DNA from: Rhodococcus jostii NBRC 16295
GTDB lineage: Bacteria; Actinomycetota; Actinomycetes; Mycobacteriales; Mycobacteriaceae
Direction: 5' to 3'
NCBI RefSeq assembly: GCF_001894825.1
Contig: NZ_BCWY01000002.1
Location: forward strand, 124,001 to 188,000
Length of the DNA stretch: 64,000 bases
Shown: positions 34,229 to 41,880 of the stretch, piece by piece
Numbering within the stretch: position 1 is the first letter of the stretch
Layout: each line of letters begins with the position of its first letter
Notes under the pieces: model-generated
The model's database searches: none
What the model saw: the letters and a program-made list of their open reading frames with translations, nothing else
What the model was told of the DNA's origin: nothing
Position numbers and translations under genes: made by a program

Positions 34229-35131
34229 TCAGTCACCGAGCGGGGCGAGATCGAGCCGGCGCACACGATCCGGCTCTGCGATGACGTCGATCTCGGTGAT
34301 CCTGCCGTCGACGATCGTGAAGGTGAGCACCACGTACGGTCGTCCGCGGGGAGCCATCACGAGCCCGACCGTGCCGTTCACCAGCGCGGTCTCGGTGGAT
34401 CGCGCCCGCTCGGCGGAGGCGAGAGCGCCCTTGGCCACGACTCGGGCGCCGCGGATCACCAGGGGCGCCGGCGTGGGTCCGACCGCGGCGTCGGCCCGGA
34501 GCACGACATCCGGATCGAGCAGCGCGACGAGGGCGTCGAAATCGCCTGCGCGGGTGGCGGCCAGGTAGGCGTCGACGACGCGCCGCCGGCGATCCAGGTC
34601 CGCGGAGTCCGGGTCTGCGGAGTTCGGGGTCGGGGCGGCCCCCTTCACCCGTCGGCGGGCACGGCTGGCGAGTTGCCGTACCGCGGGGGAGGAGCGGCCC
34701 ACGATGGGGGCGACGTCGTCGAACGGCACGTCGAACATGTCGTGCAGCACGAAGGCGAGCCGCTCGGCCGGAGTCAGCGTGTCGAGGACCACCAGCAGCG
34801 CCAGCCCGACGGAGTCGGCGAGCATCGCTTCGTGCTCGGGGTCGCCGCCTGCGTCGTGGCCGACGACCGGGTCGTGCGCCTGCACGTCGAGAGGTTCCTC
34901 GCGCCGCTGCTCGCGTGAGCGCAACACGTTCAGGCACACCCGCGACACCACCGTGGTCAGCCATGCCTCGAGGTTCTCCACATCGCCGGTGTCGGCGCGG
35001 CTCATCCGCAGCCAGGCCTCCTGGACGGCGTCGTCGGCCTCGCTCGCCGAGCCGAGCATCCGGTAGGCGACCGCCTGGAGACGAGGCCGATGTTCCTGGA
35101 AACGATCGGTCGGCACGTCGCGGTCGTCCAC
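34229..35131 (-). CDS. ECF41/SigJ-like sigma factor with SnoaL-like C-terminal domain
   Basis: 300 residues. Region 2 (about 10-80) contains FQEHRPRLQAVAYRMLGSAS and EADDAVQEAWLR. Region 4 (about 115-165) contains LTPAERLAFVLHDMFDVPF. A fused NTF2/SnoaL domain (about 185-300) replaces a separate anti-sigma factor, as in ECF41. The DGGGK motif typical of ECF41 is not visible; the corresponding stretch reads DAAVG. The divergent neighbour is an NAD-binding epimerase, which is the usual partner class of ECF41. I prefer GTG 35129-35131, with AGGAAGGA upstream, to the longer reading from 35182. Confidence 0.85.
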   Translation of the reverse strand: MDDRDVPTDRFQEHRPRLQAVAYRMLGSASEADDAVQEAWLRMSRADTGDVENLEAWLTTVVSRVCLNVLRSREQRREEPLDVQAHDPVVGHDAGGDPEHEAMLADSVGLALLVVLDTLTPAERLAFVLHDMFDVPFDDVAPIVGRSSPAVRQLASRARRRVKGAAPTPNSADPDSADLDRRRRVVDAYLAATRAGDFDALVALLDPDVVLRADAAVGPTPAPLVIRGARVVAKGALASAERARSTETALVNGTVGLVMAPRGRPYVVLTFTIVDGRITEIDVIAEPDRVRRLDLAPLGD

Positions 35132-35133
35132 CG

Positions 35134-35160
35134 TGTCACATTCCTTCCTCGCGGCGTGTC
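35134..35160 (+). promoter_or_regulatory. ECF41-type promoter before the epimerase gene
   Basis: TGTCACA (35134-35140), 16 bases, then TGTC (35157-35160). The promoter described for ECF41 sigma factors is TGTCACA-N16-CGTC, so the -35 element is perfect and the -10 differs by one base. It reads toward the epimerase gene that starts at 35209 and abuts the start codon of the sigma gene itself. Confidence 0.65.
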
Positions 35161-35208
35161 TTGGCAGTAGACCCACCGACATCAGTCGTCGAACGAATTG
35201 GAGAGATC

Positions 35209-35970
35209 ATGACATCACCCATTCTCATCACCGGCGGTACCGGCACGCTCGGGCGTCAGGTGGTCCCACTGTTGCGGGCGGCGGGTCGCGACGTGCGCGT
35301 GCTCAGCAGGCACACGAGCGAGTCCGGCGACGGCGTCGACTACGTGAGCGGTGACTTGTTCGAGGGCACCGGGATCGAGGCCGCAGTAGACGGGGTCGAG
35401 ATCGTGCTGCACCTCGCGGGCGGACCGAAGGGCGACGAGGTCGCGACCCGGAATCTGGTGCACGCCGCCGCGGGAGCCGGGGTGCAGCACCTGGTGTACA
35501 TCTCGGTGATCGGGGCCGATCGCGTTCCGCTCGGCTGGTTCGCGTCCAAGGCGGCCGCCGAACGGGCCGTCGCCGAATCGGGTCTGCCGTGGACGACGTT
35601 GCGCGCGGCCCAGTTTCACGACCTGATGCTGAGCATGATGCAGAAGATGACCAAGCTGCCGGTGATCCCGGTCCCGGGCGGACTGCGCTTCCAGCCGGTC
35701 GACTCGGGCGAGGTCGCGGCGCGGCTGGTGGAGCTGACGCTCGCACCGCCGGCCGGTCTGGTGCCCGACCTGCCCGGACCGACGGTCTACGGGATGGCCG
35801 ATCTCGCTCGCGGATACCTGCGGGCGAACGGCAAGCATCGGCTGATGCTGCCGGTGCGGATGCCCGGAAAGGCCGGCCGCGCGTACCGGACCGGCGAGAA
35901 TCTGGCGCTCGGCGGCACTACCGGCAAGCGGACCTGGGAGGGCTTCCTCGCCGCCGGTCAGGACGCCTGA
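35209..35970 (+). CDS. NAD(P)-binding epimerase/NmrA-like protein, ECF41 partner
   Basis: 253 residues with an N-terminal Rossmann motif ITGGTGTLGRQVV, the HLAGGPKGDE region and an FASKAAAERAV helix in place of the classic YxxxK. This is the atypical SDR (NmrA/epimerase-like) group. ECF41 sigma factors usually drive one gene of the carboxymuconolactone decarboxylase, oxidoreductase or epimerase class, and this gene fits. The start has a GGAGAG ribosome site. The 3' end overlaps the convergent SigF-type gene by 13 bases. Confidence 0.85.
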   Translation: MTSPILITGGTGTLGRQVVPLLRAAGRDVRVLSRHTSESGDGVDYVSGDLFEGTGIEAAVDGVEIVLHLAGGPKGDEVATRNLVHAAAGAGVQHLVYISVIGADRVPLGWFASKAAAERAVAESGLPWTTLRAAQFHDLMLSMMQKMTKLPVIPVPGGLRFQPVDSGEVAARLVELTLAPPAGLVPDLPGPTVYGMADLARGYLRANGKHRLMLPVRMPGKAGRAYRTGENLALGGTTGKRTWEGFLAAGQDA

Positions 35971-36815
35971 CTACCGACGTCCGCGAGCTTTCCGCGGAGG
36001 TCCGTGAGCGTCTTGGCCAGCAGCCGGGACACCTGCATCTGCGAGACACCCACACGCGCGGCGATCTGCGACTGGGTCATGTTGCCGAAGAAGCGCAGGA
36101 CCAGCACGGTCCGTTCGAGGTCGGGAAGTGATGCCAGCAGAGGTTCGAGGATCACGTGGTCCTCGACGTGTGCGAGGGACGGGTCGACGTCGCCGACCGT
36201 CTCCGACAGCGGGCGCTCGCCCTCGCCGAGCGGGAAATCGACCGACAGGGTGCTGTAGGCGTCGGAGACCCGGAGTCCCTGCGCCACTTCGTCCTTGTCG
36301 ATCCCCAGGGCCTCGGCCAATTCGCTCGCGGTCGGGGCCCGTCCGAGGGTGGTGGTGAGTTCGGTCGTGGCGTTGGTGAGAGAGAGGTGCAGCTCCTGCA
36401 TGCTGCGCGGAACGTGCATGGCCCAGCCCGTGTCCCGGAAGTGGCGGCGCACTTCGCCGGTGATCGTCGGCACGGCGTACGACACGAAATTCTCTCCGCA
36501 CCGGCCGTCGAAGCGGTCGACGGCCTTCACCAGACCGAGGCGCGCCACCTGGATCAGGTCGTCGAGTGGCTCCCCACGGCCGTGGAACCGTCGGGCGATG
36601 TGCTCGGCCAGCGGCAGGCATCGTTCGATCAGCCGTTGCCGCAGTATGTCGCGGCGGGGGTCGGTGGCGGCCAGACGGCCGATTGCCGCGCACTGCGCGG
36701 GCACGTCACGGTACTGGTCGCGCTCGCGAGACGCGGTGCGATGTGTCGGCTTGATCCGCGCTGGAATGCGGCGGATCTCGCAGGACGGTTCGACGAGCTG
36801 GGTGGACGCATTCAT
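35958..36815 (-). CDS. SigF/SigB-type alternative sigma factor
   Basis: 285 residues of the stress/sporulation sigma-70 group. Region 2 contains PLAEHIARRFHGRGEPLDDL and FVSYAVPTITGEVRRHFRD. Region 3 contains APTASELAEALG. Region 4 contains LPDLERTVLVLRFFGNMTQS followed by a helix-turn-helix. The N-terminal tail of about 35 residues is unusual and basic. SigF genes usually lie beside an RsbW-type anti-sigma gene. None is present here; the genes on this side are tiny and unrelated, so control must come from elsewhere. The 3' end overlaps the epimerase gene. Confidence 0.9.
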   Translation of the reverse strand: MNASTQLVEPSCEIRRIPARIKPTHRTASRERDQYRDVPAQCAAIGRLAATDPRRDILRQRLIERCLPLAEHIARRFHGRGEPLDDLIQVARLGLVKAVDRFDGRCGENFVSYAVPTITGEVRRHFRDTGWAMHVPRSMQELHLSLTNATTELTTTLGRAPTASELAEALGIDKDEVAQGLRVSDAYSTLSVDFPLGEGERPLSETVGDVDPSLAHVEDHVILEPLLASLPDLERTVLVLRFFGNMTQSQIAARVGVSQMQVSRLLAKTLTDLRGKLADVGSQAS

Positions 36816-36846
36816 GGCTCTGCCCTTCTCTGACCGGCCGTCATCA

Positions 36847-36894
36847 GCGACGGCGTCGCTATTCGACGTGCGGCGACGGCGTCGCTATTCGACG
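36847..36894. repeat. Tandem 22-bp direct repeat with internal hairpins
   Basis: GCGACGGCGTCGCTATTCGACG occurs twice, at 36847-36868 and 36873-36894. Each copy contains a small palindrome, GCGACGGCGTCGC. The right copy overlaps the stop codon of the 27-residue gene. It reads like a duplicated gene end with two weak terminator hairpins. Confidence 0.7.
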
Positions 36895-36968
36895 AGTGCG
36901 GGGGACGTGTCGGCGGCCTCGTCGGCAAACATCGCCTCGATCCGGGCCTTGATTTCCTCGGTGCTCAT
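36885..36968 (-). CDS. Tiny acidic protein (27 aa)
   Basis: ATG 36966-36968 with GGAG upstream opens a 27-codon frame that starts MSTEEIKARIEAMFADEAAD and ends PALVE. Nearly all third positions are G or C. It lies 110 bases downstream of the 47-residue membrane protein gene on the same strand, possibly in one transcript. No function is recognised. It is short enough to be chance, but the ribosome site and codon use argue for a gene. Confidence 0.45.
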   Translation of the reverse strand: MSTEEIKARIEAMFADEAADTSPALVE

Positions 36969-37078
36969 CGTTGCTCCGCCTCGCGTGGCAGTGCTGGTGA
37001 CGGAAGCGTGGGATGTGGAACTGGCGGGCATCAGCGCGGTGTCCTGTCGTGAGGGAAATGGGCGGGAATCGTGTCCGG

Positions 37079-37222
37079 TCAGGTCGGCAGAGACGAGAGG
37101 AGAGCCAGCGCGCTGAGGGCCAGCGTGGCGATCAGGCCGCCGGCGATCGCTCCGCCGCTGCCTGCGCCGAGGACCAGGACCTCGCCGTCGTGGGGCGTGT
37201 TCTCCGGATGGGGCGTGGTCAT
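37079..37222 (-). CDS. Tiny membrane protein (47 aa)
   Basis: ATG 37220-37222 preceded by AGGAGAA opens a 47-codon frame. About 17 polar residues (MTTPHPENTPHDGEVLV) lead into one hydrophobic Gly/Ala/Leu-rich segment (AIAGGLIATLALSALALL) and a short tail. It is a probable single-pass membrane protein. The 5' region carries the dyad element shared with two other promoters of this island, including that of a MerR gene. The family is not recognised. Confidence 0.6.
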   Translation of the reverse strand: MTTPHPENTPHDGEVLVLGAGSGGAIAGGLIATLALSALALLSSLPT

Positions 37223-37252
37223 CGGTTCTCCTAGGTGCAAACTCGTGATGTG

Positions 37253-37282
37253 AACTTATCTGCGTTGAAGAATATAGATTTT
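37253..37282 (-). promoter_or_regulatory. Shared dyad element, copy 1 (before the 47-aa membrane gene)
   Basis: Read on the minus strand the site runs AAAATCTATATTC...GCAGATAAGTT, with an ATCT-N14-AGAT dyad. Closely similar sequence lies at 38519-38549 and 39055-39090. It ends about 30 bases before the 47-residue gene. The dyad spacing is in the range of MerR-family operators, and two MerR genes are adjacent. The regulator is inferred. Confidence 0.55.
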
Positions 37283-37622
37283 GTTGTACAGCCCTTAGCG
37301 GGGAAGTTCAAGCCGAATCGGCAAGATTGCTGGTCGCGCCAGGTCCCTCCGCTCGCCGGTGACGGCGGGATTTCTCGCACTCGCAGGGGTCCTGACGTGG
37401 AGGTTTCGCCGCTACCGTGCGGTCTCGGAGGTGCGGTTCGGTGGTTCGCGATCGCGTTGGAAACTTTGTGTGACTGCGTGACCGCTCGTGCTGTCGGAGT
37501 GAGCTGCGTCGGCCGGTGAGGAGGCGCAGCGCTCGGTTCGGAGCGAACCTGCGCCCCCTGCGGCATATTGTGTGGTTCGAACCTTGATAGGATTAATCCG
37601 CCCTGAGAAGAAGGGAGACTCG
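37283..37622. other. Intergenic region before the first MerR gene, with a hairpin at 37523-37555
   Basis: No convincing gene is seen; open frames here lack codon bias. A hairpin at 37523-37555 has outer stem GGCGCAG/CTGCGCC and inner stem CGCTC/GAGCG. The last 50 bases, with TTGATAGGATTAATCC, presumably hold the promoter of the MerR gene. Confidence 0.4.
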
Positions 37623-37949
37623 GTGACGTCCTCTCATGTGCCGCTTCGTTCGCAGCGGGGTGTGTACGGAATCTCGGTAACGTCTGAGCTGACGGGTATC
37701 GGGCCGCAGACGCTGCGGTTGTACGAGCGGCGCGGGCTGATCACGCCGACCCGCACCGGTGGCGGAACTCGTCGTTACAGCGAGGACGATGTCGCGCGCC
37801 TGCACAAGATCACCGAACTCGTGGCCGCCGGCGTCAATCTGATCGGAATCGGTCAGATCCTTCGCCTCGAAGCCGAAAATGCTCTCCTCGCAGCGAGGAA
37901 CGCCGAACTGGAGCAACTCCTACAGTCCGACGTTGCCGGCCGCGCCTGA
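37623..37949 (+). CDS. MerR-family (HspR-like) regulator 1
   Basis: 108 residues from GTG 37623, with AAGGGAG upstream. The winged helix-turn-helix reads ISVTSELTGIGPQTLRLYER, then GLITPTRTGGGTRRYSEDD, which resembles the heat-shock repressor HspR. A C-terminal helix rich in Glu and Leu is the dimer coiled coil. There is no Cys cluster for metal sensing. A close paralogue lies 650 bases downstream. They may form homo- or heterodimers and control the small-protein genes here. Confidence 0.85.
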   Translation: MTSSHVPLRSQRGVYGISVTSELTGIGPQTLRLYERRGLITPTRTGGGTRRYSEDDVARLHKITELVAAGVNLIGIGQILRLEAENALLAARNAELEQLLQSDVAGRA

Positions 37950-37973
37950 CAGGCGACCGACGGTCCGGTCGGC

Positions 37974-38357
37974 TCAGCTCGCGGACTGGTCGTTCGTGGG
38001 AGTGAACTCGTCGAACGACGCGTCGGCCGCCTGCCACTTACCCTCGGCCCTGATGTCCGCGAACGCGAGATCGAAAGCGTCGACCAGCCACGCGTGCTCC
38101 GCGGCGGCGAGCAGTTCGTCGGAAGCCCCGTCCGTGACACCCTGGTAGAGGCTGACCCGCCACGCGGACGTGTCGTCGATGCTGTCGGTGAGTCCGTCGG
38201 TTGCGTTGGACGCGAGAAGGTAGCGGTTGTATTCGAAATCGACCCGGATCGCATAGCCCGCACCGGTATTGACGACATTTGCCGGTCGCTGGGTGGCCGC
38301 CGCGAGTGCGGTGAGTGCGTCGCGGTAACGATCTGCGTGTTCCTGTGTGCGGGGCAC
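37974..38357 (-). CDS. Hypothetical protein (127 aa) between the two MerR genes
   Basis: 127 residues from a GTG, no membrane segment, no motif I recognise. It has a mixed alpha/beta look with AIRVDFEYNRYLLASNATDG and an acidic C-terminal half containing AEHAWLVDAFDLAFADI. It converges on MerR regulator 1, with the stop 24 bases away. Third positions are GC-rich, so it is probably a real gene. Its promoter lies in the region shared divergently with MerR regulator 2. Confidence 0.6.
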   Translation of the reverse strand: MPRTQEHADRYRDALTALAAATQRPANVVNTGAGYAIRVDFEYNRYLLASNATDGLTDSIDDTSAWRVSLYQGVTDGASDELLAAAEHAWLVDAFDLAFADIRAEGKWQAADASFDEFTPTNDQSAS

Positions 38358-38518
38358 GGTTCTCTCGTCTCTGGCGCAGAGGCCGTGGCGCTCGCAGCCA
38401 CGACACCTCCACGAACCCTGCGAAAGCAGCCTCGGTTCGTGTTCGGTTCGGATCCGAGATTACGGCACGCGATCCCGGACTTCGCCGCAGCGGCCCGCCC
38501 GTGAACTGTGAAAGATGC

Positions 38519-38549
38519 AAAATCTATATCTCGTCAATCAGATTCATTT
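38519..38549 (+). promoter_or_regulatory. Shared dyad element, copy 2 (before MerR regulator 2)
   Basis: AAAATCTATATCTCG...TCAGATTCATTT, with the same ATCT-N14-AGAT dyad as copy 1. It is AT-rich against the surroundings. It lies about 50 bases before the GTG of MerR regulator 2, so that regulator may control itself. Confidence 0.55.
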
Positions 38550-38597
38550 CATCTGTTTGATAACATCAGGTGTTCCTTAAGCAGAAGGGAGCCTGTT

Positions 38598-38906
38598 GTG
38601 ACGATCGACGTATTGCCCCGCTCACGTCGCGGGGTCTATGCAATCGCGGTGGCGTCCGAGCTGACGGGCATAGGTCCGCAGACCTTGCGGCTCTACGAGC
38701 GCCGCGGTTTGCTCACACCCGCCCGGACCAGTGGCGGCACTCGCCGATACAGCGACGACGATCTGCTGAGGCTGGCGCGCATCGCGCAGCTCATGGAGGG
38801 CGGCGTGAACGTGGCCGGGATCCAGCGAATCCTGGCGCTGGAATCGGAGAACGCGGACCTGTCCTCCCGGCTCGAAGGGCCGGGCGGGCACACCTCGGCC
38901 GGGTGA
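38598..38906 (+). CDS. MerR-family (HspR-like) regulator 2
   Basis: 102 residues from GTG 38598, with AGAAGGGAG upstream. The helix-turn-helix reads IAVASELTGIGPQTLRLYER, then GLLTPARTSGGTRRYSDDD, most of it identical to regulator 1. The C-terminal coiled coil, RILALESENADLSSRLEG, differs more. The shared dyad element lies in its promoter, consistent with autoregulation. The two regulators arose by duplication and flank one unrelated gene. Confidence 0.87.
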   Translation: MTIDVLPRSRRGVYAIAVASELTGIGPQTLRLYERRGLLTPARTSGGTRRYSDDDLLRLARIAQLMEGGVNVAGIQRILALESENADLSSRLEGPGGHTSAG

Positions 38907-39054
38907 CGATCCCAGGTCGCCCACGACGTTCTCGAGTAGTGGGATCCCGCGAATCCGTCCTGTTCGCAGGTCACGACGGGTCCGGCGCCGCGCTCATCCG
39001 GCCAATCCATTCTTTTTACCTCGATGGGTTGAACTTCAGTGCTCAGCCGATACG

Positions 39055-39090
39055 ATAAAATATGTATCCGCCAGAGCAGATAAGTTGACG
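39055..39090 (+). promoter_or_regulatory. Shared dyad element, copy 3 (before the small membrane/ferritin-like genes)
   Basis: ATAAAATATGTATCCGCC followed by AGAGCAGATAAGTTGACG. The right part, GCAGATAAGTT, is identical to copy 1. The left half-site is ATAT instead of ATCT. It precedes the transcription unit that leads to the 75-residue membrane protein and the ferritin-like protein. Confidence 0.5.
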
Positions 39091-39110
39091 ATCCATTAAG
39101 GCTGCGACCG

Positions 39111-39314
39111 ATGAATGCCACCGCGTCGCGGCAGGGAGAGAACAAGAGCAATGGCCGAACGAGACACACCTCGAGTCGTCAGCGCACTACCGCTGTAGAT
39201 CGCGAACAGCGCGGGCCCGCACGAATCCGCCGACAGCGCCGTCCCGGTGAACGTCCCTCGTGTACCCCGACCTCTGGTCCGAACTTCGACTCCAGACGGG
39301 AATTCGAACCATGA
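39111..39314 (+). CDS. Possible basic leader ORF (67 aa)
   Basis: An open frame beginning MNATASRQGENKSNG, rich in Arg, with a weak AAGG ribosome site. Its stop overlaps the start of the next gene by four bases (ATGA), which suggests translational coupling. Codon bias is poorer than in the neighbours, so it may be only an untranslated leader. The rest of 38907-39310 shows no gene; it holds shared dyad element 3. Confidence 0.25.
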   Translation: MNATASRQGENKSNGRTRHTSSRQRTTAVDREQRGPARIRRQRRPGERPSCTPTSGPNFDSRREFEP

Positions 39315-39538
39315 CCCTTGCCGCCCACAATGCTCTTCGCCGCGCACCCCGGCACGCGAAGAACGAGCCCGACGAACCCGACCGCCGCTTCTCGCTCGGC
39401 ACCGCACTCATTGCTGCGCTCGTCGCCGCCGTGCCTGCGATGTCCGTGACCGGATCGGTGGTTCTCGCTGCCACTACCGCCGGGTCCGTCCTGGTCGGCG
39501 TCCTGCTCGCTGCGTTTCTCATCTCGAGCCTCATCTGA
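39311..39538 (+). CDS. Small membrane protein (75 aa)
   Basis: 75 residues from ATG 39311. A polar, basic first 30 residues is followed by two closely spaced hydrophobic segments, LGTALIAALVAAVPAMSV and LVGVLLAAFLISSLI. It is probably a two-helix membrane hairpin. It lies 32 bases before the ferritin-like gene on the same strand. The family is not recognised. Like the 47-residue protein at 37079 it is a tiny membrane protein under a shared-dyad promoter. Confidence 0.65.
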   Translation: MTLAAHNALRRAPRHAKNEPDEPDRRFSLGTALIAALVAAVPAMSVTGSVVLAATTAGSVLVGVLLAAFLISSLI

Positions 39539-39570
39539 CCGCACCCACGAACTGTCGAAGGAGAACATCG

Positions 39571-40536
39571 ATGACCATCTCCACCGTCCCGACGCTCGTC
39601 ACCCAGCTCCGTGCAGTACTCGACCTCACCAACACCGAAATCCAGGTGGCCGACACTCGTATCACCCAGGCGCGTACCGAAGCCGTCCGCCGGGAACTGA
39701 CGCAGAACGCCGAGAACGGCCGCTCGCGGGCCGAAGCGATCGAACGTGCCATCCGCGACCTCGGGGGAGTGCCCGAGCTCATCGGCCCGCTGCTCGGTCG
39801 AGTGGCTGCGTCGATCAAGGCGATGGCGGAGCAGGCGCAGCCGTTCGACGAGGCGCTGCTCGGCGACCTCGCCCTGGAGCATCAGCTGCTCGACCGGGCG
39901 CGGTACGTGAAGGCTCTCGCGACCGCGGCGAAGAAGCAGGACGTCGTCCGGTTGGCGGACCGCCTGATCACCGCACACACCGCGACCGTCGAGTGGTTGA
40001 CGACGGTGCTGGCGGAGGAGGCGCTCGGCGGTCCGACCGCCTTGCGGCGCACTCCGTTCCAGGCGGCGGCCGGCGCAACGGTCCGGCTGATCAACGTTCC
40101 CGTGTCGTGGTCGGCCCGCGGTATCGACCGTGCCGTCGACGCCGCGCGCACCACGCCGTCCATGCTGAGCACCCTGCTCGGGCGAGGCGCCCACGCCGGC
40201 GACGTCGCGGTGAAGACGCTGGCCGCCTCGCGCGACGCCGCCCTCGAAACGGCCGAGCAGGTCACCCGCAGCGAGGGCGCCGACGGGATCGCGGACGCGC
40301 TTCATTCGGCACGCGCCGCCGGCGGAGTCCTGGAGGCGGACGAGCTCCCGATCGCCGACTACGACGAGCTCAACGTGTCGCAGGCCGTCGCCGCGGTCAA
40401 GGAGTTGATCGACCCGTCCGACGTGCGCACCGTCGTCGCCTACGAGGAAGCCCACAAGGATCGCCACGGCGTGGTGTCGGCCGCTCAGACGCGACTGGCC
40501 GGCATCGCCCAGGAAGTCGCCGGTATCGGAAGCTGA
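39571..40536 (+). CDS. Ferritin-like helical-domain protein (321 aa)
   Basis: The start has a strong AAGGAG site. Residues 1-150 form a long-helix bundle with spaced Glu/His pairs (ALEHQLLDRARY, LITAHTATVEWL) that looks like a ferritin-like or rubrerythrin-type four-helix bundle, perhaps binding two metal ions. The second half is Ala-rich and helical, with repeated short helices of VDAARTTPSML and VAVKTLAASRDAAL type, and could coat a membrane or droplet surface. The family is suggested by fold pattern only. It is probably co-transcribed with the 75-residue membrane protein. Confidence 0.65.
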   Translation: MTISTVPTLVTQLRAVLDLTNTEIQVADTRITQARTEAVRRELTQNAENGRSRAEAIERAIRDLGGVPELIGPLLGRVAASIKAMAEQAQPFDEALLGDLALEHQLLDRARYVKALATAAKKQDVVRLADRLITAHTATVEWLTTVLAEEALGGPTALRRTPFQAAAGATVRLINVPVSWSARGIDRAVDAARTTPSMLSTLLGRGAHAGDVAVKTLAASRDAALETAEQVTRSEGADGIADALHSARAAGGVLEADELPIADYDELNVSQAVAAVKELIDPSDVRTVVAYEEAHKDRHGVVSAAQTRLAGIAQEVAGIGS

Positions 40537-40549
40537 CGCATCACCTGTC

Positions 40550-40589
40550 GACGCACTGCCGCTCCCGCACTCGGTGCCGGCAGTGCGTC
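40550..40589. terminator. Bidirectional hairpin terminator
   Basis: GACGCACTGCCG (40550-40561) and CGGCAGTGCGTC (40578-40589) form a perfect 12-bp stem between the convergent ferritin-like and lipoprotein genes. Confidence 0.8.
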
Positions 40590-40612
40590 TCCATGCTGTG
40601 GTCGGGCGGGGG

Positions 40613-40963
40613 TCAGCAGGCTCCGGTCTTGGCGGCGTCGTAGGCCTGGATCATCTGGTCCTTGCGCTCCTGCGGAGCGTCCTTCCACTCGGCTGTCTCG
40701 GCCGACTGGGTGAACAGGTCGTCGAGGGCCTTCGTGCGGTCGAACGTCTCGCCGGTCTGCTGCGCGCGGGCCTCCGCGCCGTTCGCGTACTGGAGCAGTC
40801 CCTTGCACAGGTCCGCGACCGCGGGCAGATCGGCGGATGCGGCCTCGGTGGCCTCGCTCGTTGCGCTCGCCGTGGACTCGGCTTCGGTGGTGGTCGATTC
40901 GGAACTGCACGCCCCGAGCAGCAGGGCGGCAGGGATCAACAGCGCAACGATGGTTCGTGTCAT
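40613..40963 (-). CDS. Secreted lipoprotein, unknown function (116 aa)
   Basis: A lipoprotein signal with lipobox LLGAC near residue 19 is followed by a Ser/Thr/Glu-rich linker (about 20-45) and a compact helical domain with two more Cys residues, one in LPAVADLCKGLLQY and one at the extreme C-terminus (KTGAC), likely a disulfide. It is anchored to the outer face of the cell membrane. Family and role are not recognised. Confidence 0.8.
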   Translation of the reverse strand: MTRTIVALLIPAALLLGACSSESTTTEAESTASATSEATEAASADLPAVADLCKGLLQYANGAEARAQQTGETFDRTKALDDLFTQSAETAEWKDAPQERKDQMIQAYDAAKTGAC

Positions 40964-41011
40964 GCGAAATACATACCAGAGGCGTGGGTCGGGCGCTGTC
41001 GGCCGGTCGGC

Positions 41012-41841
41012 CTACGCGCGAAGTGGCATCAGTGTCGCGAGCTGCCGGGCCACCTCGCCGGGCCGCTCACCCAGTTCGCTGACGACGACGTGATCCGCAC
41101 CGGCCGCGAGGTGGCTGTGGACCCGCGCGACGATCGCGTAGGCGTCGCCCCAGGCCACCAGTTCGTCGACGAGCCGGTCGCCGAGTCCCGAGATGTCGGC
41201 GGCATCGAAGCCCATCCGCGCGAAGTTGGCGGCGTATCCGGGGACTCCGGACAGGAAGCCGAGCGGGACGCGGGCTGTCTGGCGGGCACGCCCGGGGTCG
41301 GTGTCGAGAATCGTCACGAGCGAGACGACGAGCGTCGCGTCAGGCCGAGGATGCGGCGGGCCTCGGCGGTGTAGTCGGGTGTGACGAGGAGCAGGACGGC
41401 TCCCGCGGCCCTATCCCGCGCGAGTTCCAGCTTGCGCGGGCCCAGTGCCGCCAGTATCCGGCGCTCCGCCGGCACCGGTGGGGCGGAGCGGTCGAGCCTG
41501 TCGAGGTACTCGTTCAACGCCCGGAGCGGCCGCGGGATCTGCGGGCCGCCCAGGCCGACGACGAACCGGTCCGGTGCGGTGGTCTGGAGATCGGCGTACA
41601 GCTGCGCGACGGCGTCGGCGCCGTAGACGTCGACGGGGATGATGCCCGTCGCCACGGGGATCGAGTCGGTTGCCGCGACGACAGCCGAGATGCGGTCGAA
41701 GCTGTCGATCTGACCGCCCCGCAACCAGATCGCCGAGTAACCGAGCGATTCCAGCCGCGCCGCCTCGTCGAGATGCGTGTCGTCCGGTGAGATGCTCAGC
41801 GAGATGCCGACGGGTCCGAGGTCCGCGATGCGAGTCATCAC
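41012..41841 (-). pseudogene. LLM-class F420-dependent oxidoreductase gene broken by a frameshift
   Basis: Two frames together make one luciferase-like monooxygenase-family protein. The first (41314-41841) runs from MTRIADLGPVGISL through VVGLGGPQIPRPLRALNEYL to ARRILGL and then falls into a false tail. The second (41012-41317) continues with VTILDTDPGRARQTARVPLG. Near 41337-41344 the minus strand reads GGCCTGACGCGACG. One extra G after CTG would restore a continuous frame through DATLVVSLVTI. It is either a recent one-base deletion or a sequencing error. Confidence 0.8.
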
Positions 41842-41880
41842 CCGACCGTAAAACCTCGAGTTCTGTTCAGGTCAAGGCGA

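Noticed and set aside
36847-36894. Possible CRISPR-like repeat pair
   Set aside because: Only two units, a four-base gap instead of a spacer, and no cas genes.
37235-37519. A 94-codon frame from a GTG, ending just before a hairpin
   Set aside because: Poor codon bias, no ribosome site, and it runs through the AT-rich dyad promoter element; a chance frame is more likely than a gene.
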